Assembly (NCBI GenBank): GCA_020722725.1
Contig: DYKG01000012.1
Span: 1-64,000, forward strand
Origin: Candidatus Methylomirabilis sp.
GTDB taxonomy: Bacteria; Muiribacteriota; Ozemobacteria; Ozemobacterales; Ozemobacteraceae
DNA: 64,000 bases
Direction of reading: 5' to 3'
This document shows, piece by piece, positions 17,914 through 25,957 of the stretch. Position numbers and translations under genes: made by a program. Within the stretch, counting starts at the first letter, position 1, and each line of letters starts with the position of its first letter. The notes beneath the pieces were generated by a model. The model had not been told where the DNA came from, searched no databases, and was given only the letters and a program-made list of their open reading frames with translations.

Positions 17914-18555
17914 TTAAGCAATTAATTCAACCATGTCGCCGTTTTTTATGCCGGCGGCGTTGGCTTCATCCGTATCAAGGTGAAAATCAAGTGCAAACTT
18001 GTTGCTGGCACGAACCAGAACATTGTTGAAAACTACTGACTTGGGGCCGTTTGATTTGATCGAAATGCGATCCATATCTTTGAGGCCGAATTTTTCAGCA
18101 TCTTTGTCGCTGATGTGCAGATGGCGGGCGGCGACGATTACGCCTTCTTTAAGGGTTACTGCGCCCTTGGGGCCGATAACGATGCAGCCAGGGGTTCCTG
18201 CGGTGTCGCCTGAATCTCTTACAAATGGCTTAATGCCAAGTTTGAAACAGTCGGTAGTTGAAATTTCAACCTGAGTTGCCGGGCGAACTGGTCCGAGAAT
18301 TCTTACTTTTTCGATTATCCCTTTGGGCCCGATGATGGTGATACATTCTTCGGCGGCAAACTGGGCCGGCTGAGAAAGATCTTTCATCGGGGTCAGCTTG
18401 TAGCCCTGGCCAAAAATGGTTTCAAGGTCAGCCTGAGAGATGTGAGCGTGTCGATTGCTGACTCCACAAGGTATCATGCCCGGTTTGATGCGGCCACGAA
18501 TGTCGATGTGTTTCAGGACTTCGGCTACGATTAATTTAACCTGATTTTCATCCAT
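17914..18555 (-). CDS. pduL: Phosphotransacylase PduL
   Basis: Converts acyl-CoA and phosphate to acyl phosphate, recycling CoA within the compartment. The 213 residues start with a short amphipathic helix, ENQVKLIVAEVLKHI, a likely encapsulation peptide. Two PduL beta-barrel repeats follow: CGVSNRHAHISQADLE and VAARHLHISDKDAE, supplying the zinc-binding histidines, with FHLDTDEANA near the end. No acetate or propionate kinase gene is nearby to use the acyl phosphate. AAGGA precedes the ATG by nine bases. Confidence 0.95.
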   Translation of the reverse strand: MDENQVKLIVAEVLKHIDIRGRIKPGMIPCGVSNRHAHISQADLETIFGQGYKLTPMKDLSQPAQFAAEECITIIGPKGIIEKVRILGPVRPATQVEISTTDCFKLGIKPFVRDSGDTAGTPGCIVIGPKGAVTLKEGVIVAARHLHISDKDAEKFGLKDMDRISIKSNGPKSVVFNNVLVRASNKFALDFHLDTDEANAAGIKNGDMVELIA

Positions 18556-18561
18556 TGCTGT

Positions 18562-19629
18562 TTATCCTTTCCTGAAAGGCAATTGCATAAGATAATCATT
18601 CTCGGCGATTATTGCTCCCGTTGCCGGTAAGCCGCTCTGATCAAATAGTCTGGCATCATACAACGGTGTCAGCGGCAGTGAAGACGCAACATCAGTGGCA
18701 ATTATATCACAGCCGGTACCAGACGCAAGTGTAAAAGTTGAAAAAAGCTCAAGGTTATGTTTTTTTGCCTGCTTTAACAGATCCTGCAGGTTTTGTGGCT
18801 GGCAGTACGGCGGAAAAGCGGGGATAATGGCCCCGTGACAGCGCAGGTCGGCAAGCATGGCCGCCGAGGTCTCGCCGGTAAATGCGCCCTGATGCGCCCA
18901 ATGAATAGTCGATGCAACGACTTTTTCACGCAAAGAAGGGCAAACCTGAGCAAAAACCGGGATCACCAGAGGATTGAGAACGAAAAACAGATCCTGATTG
19001 AATCGTGACGCGAGATTGAAAAAATCACTCCGCTGGTTAAGAATCTTAGATGGGCTTAATCGGCTGAAATCAGCAAGAAGCTTCAAATTGTCGGCGGCGA
19101 TTTTCATGCCCAGCGATTCGGCCACTTCGGCCGCCCATGAGGTTATCGGCCGGGATTCAGAAATGGTTCTGATGCCGTTCTGGTGCATTTCTCTGATTTC
19201 GTCGGCAGTTATAAAGTCGTGGTTCGAAGCATAATCTGTTTTTTCAGAAACTGGCCCGGTCGATTGTTGAGTCAGCTCTGCCAGTTCCCCGGCGAGAATG
19301 TAGTCGATTCCAAGCTCTCGCATTTCTTTGCCTGGAGCCGATTTTCGATCAACGAGAATGAAAACCCTGGCCCCGGATGAACCACAGAATACGTGCCACA
19401 AGGCTTCGGTTTCTGTGGTGTCGCGAATACCCAGGCTGATTTTGGTGAGGTGCGGATGAAGAGAACCACAGTCAATGACTACGGCGGCAAACTGTTGCAG
19501 GCCCATGTAATTCAATGAAGCCGGCCCGGTCGCCGTAAATTTTTCTATCGGCAAAGAGAAGGGTGGGGAGGCAAATTGCCCAGCTGCCCTGGATTTGTCG
19601 GTTATTATCAGAATTTTTTTTGCGGTCAT
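18562..19629 (-). CDS. BMC three-part protein: flavoprotein-like domain, EutQ-like linker, degenerate TIM-like domain
   Basis: First gene of the operon, 355 residues, function unknown. Residues 1-120 resemble flavoprotein-like proteins of BMC loci (VVIDCGSLHPHLTKISLGIRD, then a distal GIDYILAGELAEL). Residues 138-176, FITADEIREMHQNG through PITSWAAEVAESLG, match the segment found in EutQ and related BMC proteins. Residues 178 to about 310 look like triose-phosphate isomerase: DNLKLL recalls the NWKxN strand, NPLVIPVFAQ the next, and GAFTGETSAAML at 248-259 is the TIM signature. The catalytic His of GHSERR is replaced (IPAFPPYC) and no clear AYEPVWAIGTG glutamate loop exists, though a GTG occurs at 304-306. 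It is probably non-catalytic, perhaps a binding or scaffold protein. The domain assignment is inference. Confidence 0.7.
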   Translation of the reverse strand: MTAKKILIITDKSRAAGQFASPPFSLPIEKFTATGPASLNYMGLQQFAAVVIDCGSLHPHLTKISLGIRDTTETEALWHVFCGSSGARVFILVDRKSAPGKEMRELGIDYILAGELAELTQQSTGPVSEKTDYASNHDFITADEIREMHQNGIRTISESRPITSWAAEVAESLGMKIAADNLKLLADFSRLSPSKILNQRSDFFNLASRFNQDLFFVLNPLVIPVFAQVCPSLREKVVASTIHWAHQGAFTGETSAAMLADLRCHGAIIPAFPPYCQPQNLQDLLKQAKKHNLELFSTFTLASGTGCDIIATDVASSLPLTPLYDARLFDQSGLPATGAIIAENDYLMQLPFRKG

Positions 19630-19641
19630 GACTCGATTATG

Positions 19642-19671
19642 ATATTAGCAGGCGTCTTTAAAAGCAATCAA
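19642..19671 (-). promoter_or_regulatory. Probable BMC operon promoter
   Basis: On the minus strand TTGATT, 18 bases, then TAATAT (-10 at 19642-19647). The expected start site is only about five to eight bases before the ATG at 19629, and there is no clear ribosome-binding site, so the first message may be nearly leaderless. Confidence 0.6.
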
Positions 19672-19681
19672 AAAACTAAAC

Positions 19682-19721
19682 AAAAAAATACCGACATGCT
19701 CAAAGCCTGCCGGTATTTTTA
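19682..19721. terminator. Bidirectional terminator upstream of the BMC operon
   Basis: Stem ATACCGACA (19688-19696) with TGCCGGTAT (19708-19716), one wobble pair, flanked by A7 and T5. On the minus strand it would end a transcript arriving from 19.7-19.9 kb just before the operon promoter. Confidence 0.85.
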
Positions 19722-19897
19722 AATTTTAGACCCCGCAATTGCCGTGTTAAAGAAAAATTGAACCCGACTGAAACAGTACGGTTGTCCGCCTGTTTAATCG
19801 CCGGGGGCTTCGTGCCGGCGATTATGCCGGTCGTAAGTGTTTCTCGGTGATAAACAGAGACAGATTCCCTTTCGGATACAGGTGTCGGCTCAATTTA
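19682..19897 (-). ncRNA. Candidate structured small RNA of about 215 nt, family unknown
   Basis: Read on the minus strand, ATTGAGCCGAC (19884-19894) pairs with GTCGGGTTCAAT (19757-19768) to close a multibranched fold. Inside are a nine-base-pair hairpin, AATCGCCGG/CCGGCGATT (19796-19823), and an AAACAG/CTGTTT hairpin with an inner CGG/CCG. A CCGAAAGG tetraloop-like element also lies inside. A terminator ends the unit at 19682. A TGATAATAC extended -10 at about 19902-19910 would start it at the closing stem. I found no cobalamin, c-di-GMP, T-box, RNase P, SRP or tmRNA core motifs. It could be 6S-like, or a leader of the operon. Confidence 0.42.
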
Positions 19898-20037
19898 ACC
19901 TGTATTATCACGCACAACGCAGGGAAAACTTTTCAAAGAGCTTATAATTAAAAAATATCAAAATACCGGGGCTCGCGCAACAAATTTAAGCAAAATTTAA
20001 ATCTATATTTATCATGGAAAAAACTTGTTCGATAAGG

Positions 20038-20066
20038 TTGTCAAAACCATTTTTATTGGGTAAAAT
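20038..20066 (+). promoter_or_regulatory. Sigma-70-type promoter of the secreted-protein gene
   Basis: TTGTCA, a 17-base spacer, then TAAAAT. AGGGA at 20090-20094 is the ribosome-binding site, seven bases before the ATG. Confidence 0.65.
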
Positions 20067-20101
20067 CAGTTAAAATCATACCTTAAATCAGGGAAAAATA
20101 G

Positions 20102-20737
20102 ATGAAATTTTCGCTTAGAGTCGGCTTTCTGATTCTTGTAATACTGGTGCTGACGGCCAATATCGTTTCTGCGGTCACTCCTGAATTTGCCGAGGCGCAT
20201 CGTGAGCCATTGCAACCTGAAAAAGACATCGTATTCAAGAAAACACTGTTTGTTTGCGGGCTGGTAAATGCGGCCTACCTGGGAATAAACGACCTGGTAG
20301 CAGCTCTGCAGCTGGCAAAAACCACCAAATATAAAAATGTTAACCCTGATGGCCTTGCTGCCCAGCTGCTGGCCGTTAAAATCGGATTGGTTGAAAAGCC
20401 TGCTCTGATCAGGTACATCGCCAGAGAGATTACCTTCTGTGAAAAATACCCCCATTTTCCCCTGGGGTTCAACGATTCGCCTGAAGGCCGCGAAAAAATC
20501 AGTGTGGAATTCTTCAAAATCGCTGATCATATTGAGAAGTTGCCGGTTAACCACAATTTAAAAGACCTGCCGGCACTCAAAAAAGAAGCAGAACGGGTGG
20601 TGTTTGAACTGTTCTGGACCGACAGCGAAAAAATGCGCACCCTCTGCATCGATATGATGAACTTCATCAGGGTCGAACTCAAAGAAGACTTGCCGTTTGA
20701 CATTTTCGCCAAACCTATACCCCGCCCGGAAAACTAA
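20102..20737 (+). CDS. Secreted protein of unknown function
   Basis: 211 residues. A cleavable signal peptide covers about 1-24 (LRVGFLILVILVLTANIVSAVTPE, cut after VSA). The mature part is mainly helical and charged, with two cysteines (FVCGLVNAAY and TFCEKYPHFPLGFND) and no motif I recognise. It has its own promoter and overlaps the end of the convergent uvrB by four bases. It may sit in the periplasm or outside the cell; no lipobox. Confidence 0.7.
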   Translation: MKFSLRVGFLILVILVLTANIVSAVTPEFAEAHREPLQPEKDIVFKKTLFVCGLVNAAYLGINDLVAALQLAKTTKYKNVNPDGLAAQLLAVKIGLVEKPALIRYIAREITFCEKYPHFPLGFNDSPEGREKISVEFFKIADHIEKLPVNHNLKDLPALKKEAERVVFELFWTDSEKMRTLCIDMMNFIRVELKEDLPFDIFAKPIPRPEN

Positions 20738-22827
20738 CCCCGTTTTCTGCTTTTTCCGCTGTTCGAAGACCCGGGATTGCGCGTCGCCCGCTTTTTGGCA
20801 ACGCCCTTTTCTCTGCCCGATTTCAGCGCCTGACCAAGCTGGGTGAGTACTCCAAGTTCCAGGTGCTCTTCCTGCATAGCGATGATTTCGTCACGAATCA
20901 TGGCTGCTTTCTCGAATTCCATGCGTGCGGCAGCCTGTTCCATTTCTGACTTGAGCTGGTTGATCAGTTCTAAAAGCCTTTCAGAAGTTAAATCTCCGGG
21001 TTTTTCAGGTCGGTCACTGCCACCTGGCAGGAAAAGGGCCGGCAGCCGCTTGCAGATCGTTCTGGGCTCGATACCGTGAGCAAGATTGTACTGATGCTGA
21101 ATTTCGCGCCGGCGTGCCGTCTCATCAATGCAGTATTTCATCGCCGCGCTGACTTTGTCGGCATAGAGAAAGACTTCACCCGACGAATTGCGGGCGGCCC
21201 GGCCACAGGTCTGCATTAATGACCATGAAGAACGCAAAAAGCCTTCTTTGTCGGCATCGAGAATCGCGACCAGAGATACTTCGGGCAGATCCAGGCCTTC
21301 ACGAAGCAGATTAATGCCGACCAGCACTTTGATGTTGCCGATTCGCAGATCGCGCAGTATTTCGATTCGTTCAAGCGTGTCGATTTCATCGTGCAGATAA
21401 CCAGTTGGTATGCCCATTTCGGTCAGATAGGCAGAGAGTTCCTGCGACATTTTTTTAGTCAGGGTAGTCACCAGAACCCTCTCATTAGCGGCAATTCGCT
21501 GATCGATTGCATTTATCAGGTGGTCGATCTGCCCTTCGGTTTTCACTACGGTGATTTGTGGATCAAGAAGCCCGGTAGGCCTGATCAGCTGTTCGGCGAT
21601 TCTATTTTCTGAAGTTTGCAGCTCGTATGGGCCAGGAGTTGCAGAAACAAAGAGCAGCGGTCGTTTGCGGCCGAGAAATTCTTCGAAAGTCAGGCAGCGG
21701 TTATCAAGAGCTGATGGCAGGCGAAAGCCAAAGTCGATAAGAGTTTGTTTGCGGCTTCGGTCGCCGCGATACATGCCTTTGAGTTGCGGCACCGTCATAT
21801 GAGACTCGTCGAGAATGATCAGGCAATCTTTGGGAAGATAATCGACCAGGGTGTCGGGCGGTTCGCCTTCGTTGCGCCCGGAAAGATGACGCGAATAATT
21901 TTCGATGCCTTTGCAGAAACCGGTTTCGCGCAGCATTTCCAGATCATATCTGGTTCGCTCGTAGATGCGCTGAGCTTCGATTAGTTTGTTGTTTTTCTCG
22001 AAAAATTTGACCTGCTCTTTCATCTCTTCTTCAATTGCACCCATTGCTTTCTCAAGCTTTTCATGGGTGGTGACAAAGTGTTGGGCGGGAAAAATCTCAA
22101 CCGCTTTAAGAACTTTGGCCACTTCGCCGGTCAGCGGCGAAAATTCTTCGATGCGATCGATTTCATCGCCGAAGAATTTTACTCTGATGGCGACTTCACT
22201 TGAAGCCGGGAAAATATCGACGGTCTCGCCTCTTGCCCTGAACCTGGAACGGTGAAAATCCATGTCATTGCGCGAATATTGAATTTCGATCAGCGATCGC
22301 AGCAGTTTCTGCCGTGGCATGGTCATGCCGGCCTGCAGGGAAATGCGCAGATCGGCGTAATCTGCTGGCGAGCCGAGGCCGAAAATACAGCTGACCGAAG
22401 CCACTACCAGAACGTCGCGGCGCGAAAACAGCGAGGTGGTGGCTGAGTGCCTGAAGCGGTCTATCTGCTCGTTGATCGAAGAATCTTTTTCAATGTAGCT
22501 GTCAGTCGAGGGAATATATGCCTCGGGCTGATAGTAGTCATAGTAGCTTACAAAATATTCGACGGCGTTTTCCGGAAAAAATTCTTTAAATTCGCTGTAA
22601 AGTTGAGCTGCCAGAGTTTTATTGTGAGTTATGATCAAAACCGGTCTCTGTATGCGTTCAATAACGTTGGCCATGGTGAAAGTCTTGCCTGAGCCGGTTA
22701 CGCCGAGCAAGGTCAATCGATCTTGCCCGTTTTCAACCCATTGTTGCAGTTTGTTGACCGCCTGTGGCTGGTCGCCACGCAGTTTAAATGGACTTTTAAG
22801 TTTGAAATGCTGATTTTGCTGATTCAT
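20734..22827 (-). CDS. uvrB: Excinuclease ABC subunit B
   Basis: The helicase-like damage-verification subunit of nucleotide excision repair. The 697 residues show Walker A GVTGSGKT (42-49), the beta-hairpin region YYDYYQPEAYIPSTDSYIEK, the DESH box (ILDESHMT), helicase motifs through NLLREGLDLPEVSLVAILDADKEGFLRS and QTCGRAARN, and the C-terminal UVR motif (EMEQAAARMEFEKAAMIRDEI) that binds UvrC. Start ATG 22827 is used; the upstream frame is not conserved. The stop is TAG, rare in this window. A lysine/arginine-rich tail ends the protein. uvrA and uvrC are not in view. Confidence 0.98.
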   Translation of the reverse strand: MNQQNQHFKLKSPFKLRGDQPQAVNKLQQWVENGQDRLTLLGVTGSGKTFTMANVIERIQRPVLIITHNKTLAAQLYSEFKEFFPENAVEYFVSYYDYYQPEAYIPSTDSYIEKDSSINEQIDRFRHSATTSLFSRRDVLVVASVSCIFGLGSPADYADLRISLQAGMTMPRQKLLRSLIEIQYSRNDMDFHRSRFRARGETVDIFPASSEVAIRVKFFGDEIDRIEEFSPLTGEVAKVLKAVEIFPAQHFVTTHEKLEKAMGAIEEEMKEQVKFFEKNNKLIEAQRIYERTRYDLEMLRETGFCKGIENYSRHLSGRNEGEPPDTLVDYLPKDCLIILDESHMTVPQLKGMYRGDRSRKQTLIDFGFRLPSALDNRCLTFEEFLGRKRPLLFVSATPGPYELQTSENRIAEQLIRPTGLLDPQITVVKTEGQIDHLINAIDQRIAANERVLVTTLTKKMSQELSAYLTEMGIPTGYLHDEIDTLERIEILRDLRIGNIKVLVGINLLREGLDLPEVSLVAILDADKEGFLRSSWSLMQTCGRAARNSSGEVFLYADKVSAAMKYCIDETARRREIQHQYNLAHGIEPRTICKRLPALFLPGGSDRPEKPGDLTSERLLELINQLKSEMEQAAARMEFEKAAMIRDEIIAMQEEHLELGVLTQLGQALKSGREKGVAKKRATRNPGSSNSGKSRKRG

Positions 22828-22844
22828 GACAAATGGAGTATAAT
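22816..22844 (+). promoter_or_regulatory. Promoter of the DppA-like gene
   Basis: TTGCTG, a 17-base spacer, then a perfect TATAAT. It overlaps the 5' end of the divergent uvrB gene and gives a 5' leader of about 33 bases. Confidence 0.65.
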
Positions 22845-22883
22845 ATATTATCAATTCAAAAACCAGATTGGGCGGTTGGCAAG

Positions 22884-23699
22884 ATGAAAATATACATTGT
22901 CGCAGATATGGAAGGCATCTCCGGAGTTGTTACACCTGAGCAGACGTCAGGCAGCTCATCTTATTTTGAAGCGGCAAGATTCCAATATACCCGTGAAGTG
23001 AAAGCGGTGTGCGAAGCAGCTCTCGAATCAGGGGCTGAAGAAATATATATAAATGATTTTCATGGCAATGGCCTGAATATAATGCCTGAAAAGATGCCTA
23101 AAGAAGCCATGGTAATCCGCGGCACTTTCAGACCCTGCTCCGGCTTCGATCTTCTTGATAAAACCTTTTCCGGCCTGATTCTTCTCGGTGTTCATGTCCG
23201 CTCTGCTACATCCAAAGGTGTCATTCCCCATACCTACACCCAGAAAATCAGCTATGAAATTTTTGGGCAACCGGTTGGTGAATTCGACCTTCTTTCTTTG
23301 ATCGCCGGCGAGTGCAACGTGCCGACAATTCTGATTTCGGGCGATTCGCTCGCGATCGAACAGGCGCGAACCAATCTTCCCTCAACTCACATGGTAATTA
23401 CCAAGTTTCCGGTCGGTAATGAAAGCGCCCTGTGCATTCATCCTGACCGCGTTATCGAGCAGTTGAAAGAAGAAACCCGGCGCGCCGTAAAAGCAATTCG
23501 AACCATCGAACCGCCCCAGATTGCCCCACCAACCCAGCTGGTCATCAAACTTAACGATGTCTCAATCACCCCAAGAATCGAATGGATTCCCGGACTGAAG
23601 AAAACAGGCGAAAACACCTATGAATACCTTGGGCAAAGCATGAAAGAAATTGCCAATATTGTTTATGGCACGGCAACCCTGGCTGAGTGCAAATTCTGA
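22884..23699 (+). CDS. D-aminopeptidase DppA family (peptidase M55)
   Basis: 271 residues from MKIYIVADMEGISGVV. Asp8 and Glu10 of the DMEG motif are M55 zinc ligands, and FHGNG and GVHVRS supply further conserved positions. B. subtilis DppA is a decameric cytoplasmic enzyme that releases D-amino acids from D-Ala-containing peptides. Start 22884 is chosen by family alignment; the first ATG (22833) overlaps the -10 element. No dipeptide transporter adjoins it, so a role in peptidoglycan peptide recycling is a reasonable guess. Confidence 0.9.
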   Translation: MKIYIVADMEGISGVVTPEQTSGSSSYFEAARFQYTREVKAVCEAALESGAEEIYINDFHGNGLNIMPEKMPKEAMVIRGTFRPCSGFDLLDKTFSGLILLGVHVRSATSKGVIPHTYTQKISYEIFGQPVGEFDLLSLIAGECNVPTILISGDSLAIEQARTNLPSTHMVITKFPVGNESALCIHPDRVIEQLKEETRRAVKAIRTIEPPQIAPPTQLVIKLNDVSITPRIEWIPGLKKTGENTYEYLGQSMKEIANIVYGTATLAECKF

Positions 23700-23711
23700 G
23701 GCAATCCCATT

Positions 23712-25091
23712 TCAGTTGTCGATGAATTTTTCAATCGAATATTGTTTTATTTTTCGCTGAAGGGTGCGCCGCGAGATCTCAAGCGAATCGGCTGATTTTG
23801 AGACGTTGAAGTTATTCTGGCGCAGAACGCTGATTATTATTGCCTTTTCGGCAGCCTCGACCCGTTGTTCGAGCGAGCCGTGGCTTTGCCGGGGCTGGAA
23901 GTTTTCAGGGGTAACCGCAGAATTGTTTTCAAATTCGCGTATAATTGCCGGAAAATGTTCCGGCTCGATCAGCTGGTCTGCGAGAACTACTGCCCGCTTC
24001 AGTGCATTTTCCAGTTCGCGGATGTTGCCCGGCCAATTGTATCGGTTAAGCATCACTTCTGTTTCTGAACTTAGTTTGGGCACCGGCTTCTGATTCTGTC
24101 TGGCAAATGAATTGATGAAATGCCTGGTCAGCAATGGCAGATCAGTTTTTCTTTCGCGTAATGCGGGAAGATTGATGGTCATTTCGTTGATGCGGTAATA
24201 GAGATCGTGTCTGAAAGCCCCGGACTTTACCAGGTCGAGAATTTCACGGTTGGTTGCCGCGATGATTCGGGTATTTACTTTAACCGGGCTGGTGCCGCCA
24301 ACCCGGTAGAATTGTTTTTCCTGTAAGACGCGCAGCAGCTTGACCTGTGTATTCAAAGACGTTTCGGTTATTTCATCGAGGAATATCGTGCCGCCGTCGG
24401 CGATTTCGAAATATCCCTTTTTCTGCATGTCAGCACCGGTGAACGCGCCTTTTTCGTAGCCAAAAAGTTCGCTTTCTATGATGCTGTCTGGCAATGCCCC
24501 GCAGTTAACCGGGATAAAGCTTTTGCCTGCGCAGCCCGAAAGGTTGTGAATGGCGTGAGCAACAAGTTCTTTGCCAGTGCCGCTTTCGCCCTGAATCAGA
24601 ATCGAAAGGTTACTGTTGCTGATTCTGGTGAGGCAGTTGAACATCGAAAGCATCTTTTCTGACTGGCCAATGATGCCGTTAAAGCAGATGTCGCCGGTTT
24701 TTGCCGCTGGGGCGTCGTTGCTGCCGACCTCGCAGATATTGGCGGGGCTCAGTTCGACAAAACATTTTTGTGAAACTTTCTGCAGCCAGTCGGGAATGGT
24801 ATCAATCAACTGCTGAATCTCATATTCAAAAAGGCGCAGTCGCCGGCCTTCCTGCCATATAAAGCCGACCAGTTCTTCACGGTTGACTTTGTGAATTTCC
24901 TGCTGGTGGCGTTCAATCAGTTTGTTGAGCAGAATCAGGTATGGCACGTAGTGCTCAGAGACTGCCGGGGTCGTTGATTCAACGATGCCGATGTCGCCCA
25001 GAATGCGGCGTCGCATTTCGGGAGGCATGGCCATTCCAAAATTCACTTCGCTTTTGGCGGGAACATCGAATTTCAGCTGCTCAAACAGCAT
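23712..25091 (-). CDS. Sigma-54-dependent transcriptional activator with amber-interrupted N-terminus
   Basis: 459 residues from the first methionine after the amber codon. An N-terminal part of about 150 residues is unlike receiver, GAF or PAS domains and may sense an unknown signal. The AAA+ core has Walker A GESGTGKE, the sigma-54 loop GAFTGA, and FLDEITE as Walker B; a C-terminal Fis-type helix-turn-helix follows ([20 protein letters not shown]). The same frame extends upstream to an ATG at 25172, two bases after the stop of the preceding gene. That extension (MSNKEQLKDIAGDFLA, TAG, IAPDELKQID) is interrupted by TAG at 25122-25124. The gene may be a nonsense mutant, use readthrough, or restart at 25091, which has no good ribosome-binding site. 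Confidence 0.82.
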   Translation of the reverse strand: MLFEQLKFDVPAKSEVNFGMAMPPEMRRRILGDIGIVESTTPAVSEHYVPYLILLNKLIERHQQEIHKVNREELVGFIWQEGRRLRLFEYEIQQLIDTIPDWLQKVSQKCFVELSPANICEVGSNDAPAAKTGDICFNGIIGQSEKMLSMFNCLTRISNSNLSILIQGESGTGKELVAHAIHNLSGCAGKSFIPVNCGALPDSIIESELFGYEKGAFTGADMQKKGYFEIADGGTIFLDEITETSLNTQVKLLRVLQEKQFYRVGGTSPVKVNTRIIAATNREILDLVKSGAFRHDLYYRINEMTINLPALRERKTDLPLLTRHFINSFARQNQKPVPKLSSETEVMLNRYNWPGNIRELENALKRAVVLADQLIEPEHFPAIIREFENNSAVTPENFQPRQSHGSLEQRVEAAEKAIIISVLRQNNFNVSKSADSLEISRRTLQRKIKQYSIEKFIDN

Positions 25092-25121
25092 ATCGATCTG
25101 CTTTAGCTCATCGGGGGCTAT

Positions 25122-25124
25122 CTA
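25122..25124 (-). other. In-frame amber codon in the activator gene
   Basis: Translating from ATG 25172 gives 16 residues, then TAG, then ten codons in frame that run directly into the activator at [10 protein letters not shown] single C-to-T change from CAG would restore FLAQIAPDELKQI. Confidence 0.7.
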
Positions 25125-25174
25125 TGCGAGAAAATCTCCGGCAATGTCTTTCAGCTGTTCTTTATTGCTCATCT

Positions 25175-25957
25175 TTATTTCTTGGTTTTGAGAAGGTCGG
25201 CTGGAATCTCTGCCTTAAGCTTTTTCAGAAAATGAATTGAGGTTTTGTCGCCGGGTTCTATGGCAAGCGCTTTTAGATAGGCTTCTTTTGCAAGATCGTT
25301 CTGCTGGTTTTCCATGCTGATGCGGCCAAGCCACTGCCATGCCTCTTTATTCATCGGATTGGTTTCAGTGGCTTCGCTGATCAATTCAGTTGCGCTGGCA
25401 ATGTTTTTCTGGCGGTAGAACAGAAAGCCCCATTTGCGCAGAGCTTCAGACAGGTAGATCTTTACGAAAGACTTTTTCGAAGTTTTGGGAAATTTCTGCA
25501 AGTATTCGCGCCATACCATGGCTTCCTGCGAATAAAATTCCATCTGATGCAGAATTTTGCCTTTTCTGAACAGAAGTTTTTCCGCCTGATCGGGGCTTTT
25601 TTCAAGAAGGTAGCCAATTTTCATCAGCTCTTTTTCAAGTTCGGCCCGTTCAGATTTGCCAAGCTTGAGTTCTTTTCTAACTTCAGGATCAATGGAATTG
25701 AGCACCCGCATTTCGGCGAGAGGCGCGTTGCACTTAATGCAGAAATCAGCATTGGCCGGGTTGGGAGTGCCGCAGTCGAGGCAGAGGTTAATCGGAGTTC
25801 CGCACTCAGGGCAATGGGTCGCATCAACATCGGTTGCAATCTGGCATTCGCGGCACATGTTACGCTGCGGGGCGGCTTCAGAAAAAGAGTTCAGTGAAAA
25901 AATCAGGGCAATGACGACCAGAAGACGAATGAGCTCAAATCTTGATGAAATAATCAT
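25175..25957 (-). CDS. Exported double zinc-ribbon TPR protein
   Basis: 260 residues. A signal peptide (RLLVVIALIFSLNSFSEA, about 9-26) is followed at once by two zinc-ribbon knuckle pairs (CRECQ...CPEC and CLDC...CIKC), then TPR units ending EAWQWLGRISMENQQNDLAKEAYLKALAIEPGD. Zinc ribbons of the DZANK type are usually cytoplasmic; placing them behind a signal peptide is unusual. ATG 25957 is about six bases from GGAG; the earlier ATG overlaps that site. It overlaps the acetyltransferase-like gene by 23 bases and its stop is two bases from the activator start, so these three genes probably form an operon. Confidence 0.72.
   Translation of the reverse strand: MIISSRFELIRLLVVIALIFSLNSFSEAAPQRNMCRECQIATDVDATHCPECGTPINLCLDCGTPNPANADFCIKCNAPLAEMRVLNSIDPEVRKELKLGKSERAELEKELMKIGYLLEKSPDQAEKLLFRKGKILHQMEFYSQEAMVWREYLQKFPKTSKKSFVKIYLSEALRKWGFLFYRQKNIASATELISEATETNPMNKEAWQWLGRISMENQQNDLAKEAYLKALAIEPGDKTSIHFLKKLKAEIPADLLKTKK

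Noticed and set aside
19682-19897. Cobalamin or c-di-GMP riboswitch upstream of the BMC operon
   Set aside because: The conserved core motifs of these classes were not found on either strand; only a generic structured RNA is supported.
23712-25177. General amber recoding as the explanation of the internal TAG
   Set aside because: uvrB and the gene ending at 60310 use TAG as an apparent stop, so genome-wide reassignment is not supported by this window.
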